In this document: positions 62,118 through 64,000 of the stretch, one piece after another
How the letters are laid out: the number at the start of each line of letters is the position of its first letter
How positions within the stretch are numbered: position 1 is the first letter of the stretch
Assembly (NCBI RefSeq): GCF_033439725.1
Contig: NW_026944383.1
Coordinates: 6,386,001 to 6,450,000 of the forward strand
Source of the DNA: Neurospora tetraspora
Lineage: Eukaryota; Ascomycota; Sordariomycetes; Sordariales; Sordariaceae
Direction: 5' to 3'
Length of the DNA stretch: 64,000 bases
The notes under the pieces: model-generated
The model's database searches: none
Told to the model about the DNA's origin: nothing
Seen by the model: only the letters and a program-made list of their open reading frames with translations
Position numbers and translations under genes: made by a program

Positions 62118-64000
62118 ATGGGAAATAGGGCAGCAATGGCAACTCTCACACCCTCATCCATCTCTCATCTTGCGACATGTAGCGCACTACTCTACGCGCA
62201 ACTCAACTCTCACCAAGCAATACTGCCCGTGGCTATGCTCGACTCAAATCCTCTCCTCGATACACCTTCTCCATCCAAACATCCCTACCTCTCCGGCAAC
62301 TTTGCGCCCGTGCAAACATGCTTTCCCCTAACTCCGTGTTCATACAAAGGAAGCATTCCCATCGACCTCGCAGGTGGTCAATACGTCCGAAATGGAGGTA
62401 ACCCAGTTATCAACAACGACGAGTCAGCCCGCGAATCTCACTGGTTCGACGGCGACGGCATGCTAAGTGGCGTACTATTTCGCCGAGTGGCAGCAACAGA
62501 TGAAGGAGGGGACGGGGATGAGACAGACACAATCATCCAGCCCGAGTTCGTCAACCAGTACCTACTCACAGACGTGTACCGGTTTGCGCGAGCAAATCAC
62601 CATTGGATGAGGCGCCCGTTTATGCCGAGCATTTCTGCACTGCTTGACCCGTGTACGTCCGCTGTGAGGGTGCTGTCGAAAGTTTTGAGGACGGTAGCCA
62701 TGGTGATTTTCTCGTGGCTGCCTGGATGGTCGAAAACCAAAGTCAAGAGAATCAGTGTCGCCAACACGTCGGTCCTGTATCATGATGGGAGAGCCTTGGC
62801 AACTTGCGAAAGCGGCCCGCCTCTTCGGTTTATTTTGCCCAGTCTGGAGACGGTCGGGTGGTTCAACGGGACGACCGACAACGAGCCCTCTGGTGACTAT
62901 GAGAAGATTGATGGAGCGGGTGCCGCAGGGTTTGGTGGAAAGGGCATGCTCTCATTCATGAGAGAATGGATGACGGCACATCCCCGAGTTGACCCGGAAA
63001 CGGGAGAGTTGATCGCTTTCCACTCCTTCTCGGTCAAGCCATATGTCAGTTACTCGATCATTCAGCCCTATGGGGTTTCAACTTCACCGCGGCTCATGAG
63101 TGTCCCCGTCCCGGGCATGGCTTGCCCCAAGATGATGCATGACTTTGGCGTATCAAGGCGCCACACTGTCATCATGGACATGCCGCTTTCCCTGAATCCG
63201 CTCAACCTCTTCAAAGGCAAAGCCATTCTCTCGTATAATAGGGCTGGGAAAGCCCGCTTTGGCATCTTCCCAAGGTACCACCCGGAGAGAGTACAATGGT
63301 TCGAGACCAACGCGTGTTGTATCTTCCACGCCGCAAACTGCTGGGATACCATCAGCAAAGAAGAAGACTTGAATGCCTGCAAAGGCGAGCGTCTCGCAAC
63401 CACTGTTAATCTCCTCGTCTGCCGTATGACTTCTGCGTCCCTGATCTTCAACACCGGTAACCTGCCCACGCCCGTGTCAAAGACACCGATACCCCCCGAA
63501 TACCATGAGGAAGAGCAGTGTAGATTATACTACTACTCCTTCTCTCTCACACCACGAAATCAACGTATCCTCCACCAATTCGCACTCTCTGCCATCCCAT
63601 TTGAATTCCCTACCCTCTCCCCTGCCCATACCATGACCCAAACCCGCTATATCTATGGGTGCACCACCACCTCCCCTTCGGCCTCCTACACCAGCGCCCT
63701 AGGCAAATCCGTCAAGATCGATGCCCTGGCCAAGATAGACGTCTCAACGTTGATCGCCCGCGGAGCCGCGCCCGACAATCCTTCCCCTCCGGAGCCGATA
63801 AAAGGCTGCGTAGACACCCGCTCCGTTTCAGACATCCTCACCTTCTCTTCTTCCTCCCCATCATTAGCAGAGGACGACCCCATAAAAGTCTTCACCTTCC
63901 CACCAAACCACTACGCCCAAGAAGCTCGCTTCGTGCCCCGGAAAAACGGCGTAGCGGAAGATGATGGGTGGCTACTCACGTACGTATTCGACGAGTCCCA
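62118..64000 (+). CDS. cao-2: Carotenoid oxygenase, CAO-2/CarT-like (torulene cleavage), partial at the window end
   Basis: The frame runs from ATG 62118 without a stop through the window end (627 codons seen). Family features, in order: HPYLSGNFAPV, IPIDLAGGQYVRNGGNP (~90), HWFDGDGML (~108), TAHPRVDPETGEL (~287), MMHDFGV (~340) and FHAANCWDT (~404). The three His in the last three motifs fit the iron ligands; the fourth ligand should lie past the window. A hydrophobic stretch near ~190-210 (LRTVAMVIFSWLPGW) is typical of CarT-type enzymes and may dip into the membrane. Such enzymes cleave torulene to beta-apo-4'-carotenal, the precursor of neurosporaxanthin. It differs from CAO-1-type stilbene dioxygenases. 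About 20-60 residues are probably missing. Confidence 0.85.
   Translation, partial: MGNRAAMATLTPSSISHLATCSALLYAQLNSHQAILPVAMLDSNPLLDTPSPSKHPYLSGNFAPVQTCFPLTPCSYKGSIPIDLAGGQYVRNGGNPVINNDESARESHWFDGDGMLSGVLFRRVAATDEGGDGDETDTIIQPEFVNQYLLTDVYRFARANHHWMRRPFMPSISALLDPCTSAVRVLSKVLRTVAMVIFSWLPGWSKTKVKRISVANTSVLYHDGRALATCESGPPLRFILPSLETVGWFNGTTDNEPSGDYEKIDGAGAAGFGGKGMLSFMREWMTAHPRVDPETGELIAFHSFSVKPYVSYSIIQPYGVSTSPRLMSVPVPGMACPKMMHDFGVSRRHTVIMDMPLSLNPLNLFKGKAILSYNRAGKARFGIFPRYHPERVQWFETNACCIFHAANCWDTISKEEDLNACKGERLATTVNLLVCRMTSASLIFNTGNLPTPVSKTPIPPEYHEEEQCRLYYYSFSLTPRNQRILHQFALSAIPFEFPTLSPAHTMTQTRYIYGCTTTSPSASYTSALGKSVKIDALAKIDVSTLIARGAAPDNPSPPEPIKGCVDTRSVSDILTFSSSSPSLAEDDPIKVFTFPPNHYAQEARFVPRKNGVAEDDGWLLTYVFDES

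Noticed and set aside
1-64000. CRISPR arrays, dispersed 5S rRNA genes, LTR or LINE elements
   Set aside because: No regularly spaced repeats, no 5S-like box sequence and no long terminal direct repeats or reverse transcriptase motifs were seen on reading both strands; a weak, heavily mutated copy could still be missed.

Overview
The window looks like chromosomal DNA of a filamentous ascomycete, most likely Neurospora or a close Sordariaceae relative. The evidence is short introns (57-100 nt) with GTAAGT/GTGAGT donors and CTAAC-like branch sites, widely spaced mostly single- to three-exon genes, intron-containing nuclear tRNA genes, a DNA transposon decayed entirely by C-to-T/G-to-A changes (the signature of repeat-induced point mutation, RIP), and a CAO-2/CarT-type carotenoid oxygenase of the neurosporaxanthin pathway. 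Genus is inference; no database was searched.

Layout. 1-4.6 kb: an AT-rich, RIP-degraded Mutator-like element (MULE, 289-4554) with ~106-bp terminal inverted repeats and a perfect 9-bp target duplication. 4.6-14 kb: a tail-anchored orphan protein, a mitochondrial acyl-CoA dehydrogenase divergent from a MaoC/HTD2-like hydratase, tRNA-Ser(CGA), and a TPT-family nucleotide-sugar/triose-phosphate transporter. 14-29 kb: a Golgi GMA12/MNN10-type glycosyltransferase, tRNA-Gly(GCC), a conserved small fungal protein, three miniature inverted-repeat elements (MITEs), a GAA-rich minisatellite and a membrane-bound GH17 beta-1,3-glucanase (BtgC). 29-44 kb: a putative amidoligase, a nuclear protein of the fungal family often labelled 'BTB domain transcription factor', tRNA-Ile(AAU), a secreted alpha/beta hydrolase split by a hAT-type MITE, a GH67 alpha-glucuronidase and a protoglobin with two Cys-Pro motifs. 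44-64 kb: a second tRNA-Gly(GCC) lacking the invariant A58, a GH16 gene with a frameshift in a C run, a cystine-knot-like secreted peptide, a cysteine-rich single-pass membrane protein, an orphan protein kinase-like gene, a fourth TA-type MITE beside tandem repeats, a small secreted cysteine-rich protein, an SDR gene with an internal stop, a GH71 alpha-1,3-glucanase and the 5' part of the carotenoid oxygenase.

Common threads. Several genes act on cell wall or plant polysaccharide (GH17, GH67, GH16, GH71, the Golgi glycosyltransferase and the transporter), but they do not form an operon-like cluster. Two small secreted proteins share a signal peptide / propeptide / dibasic site / cysteine-rich layout. 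Three host genes (alpha/beta hydrolase, GH16, SDR) appear broken by three different kinds of lesion, which makes this region useful for strain comparison. No CRISPR, rRNA gene or retroelement was recognised.
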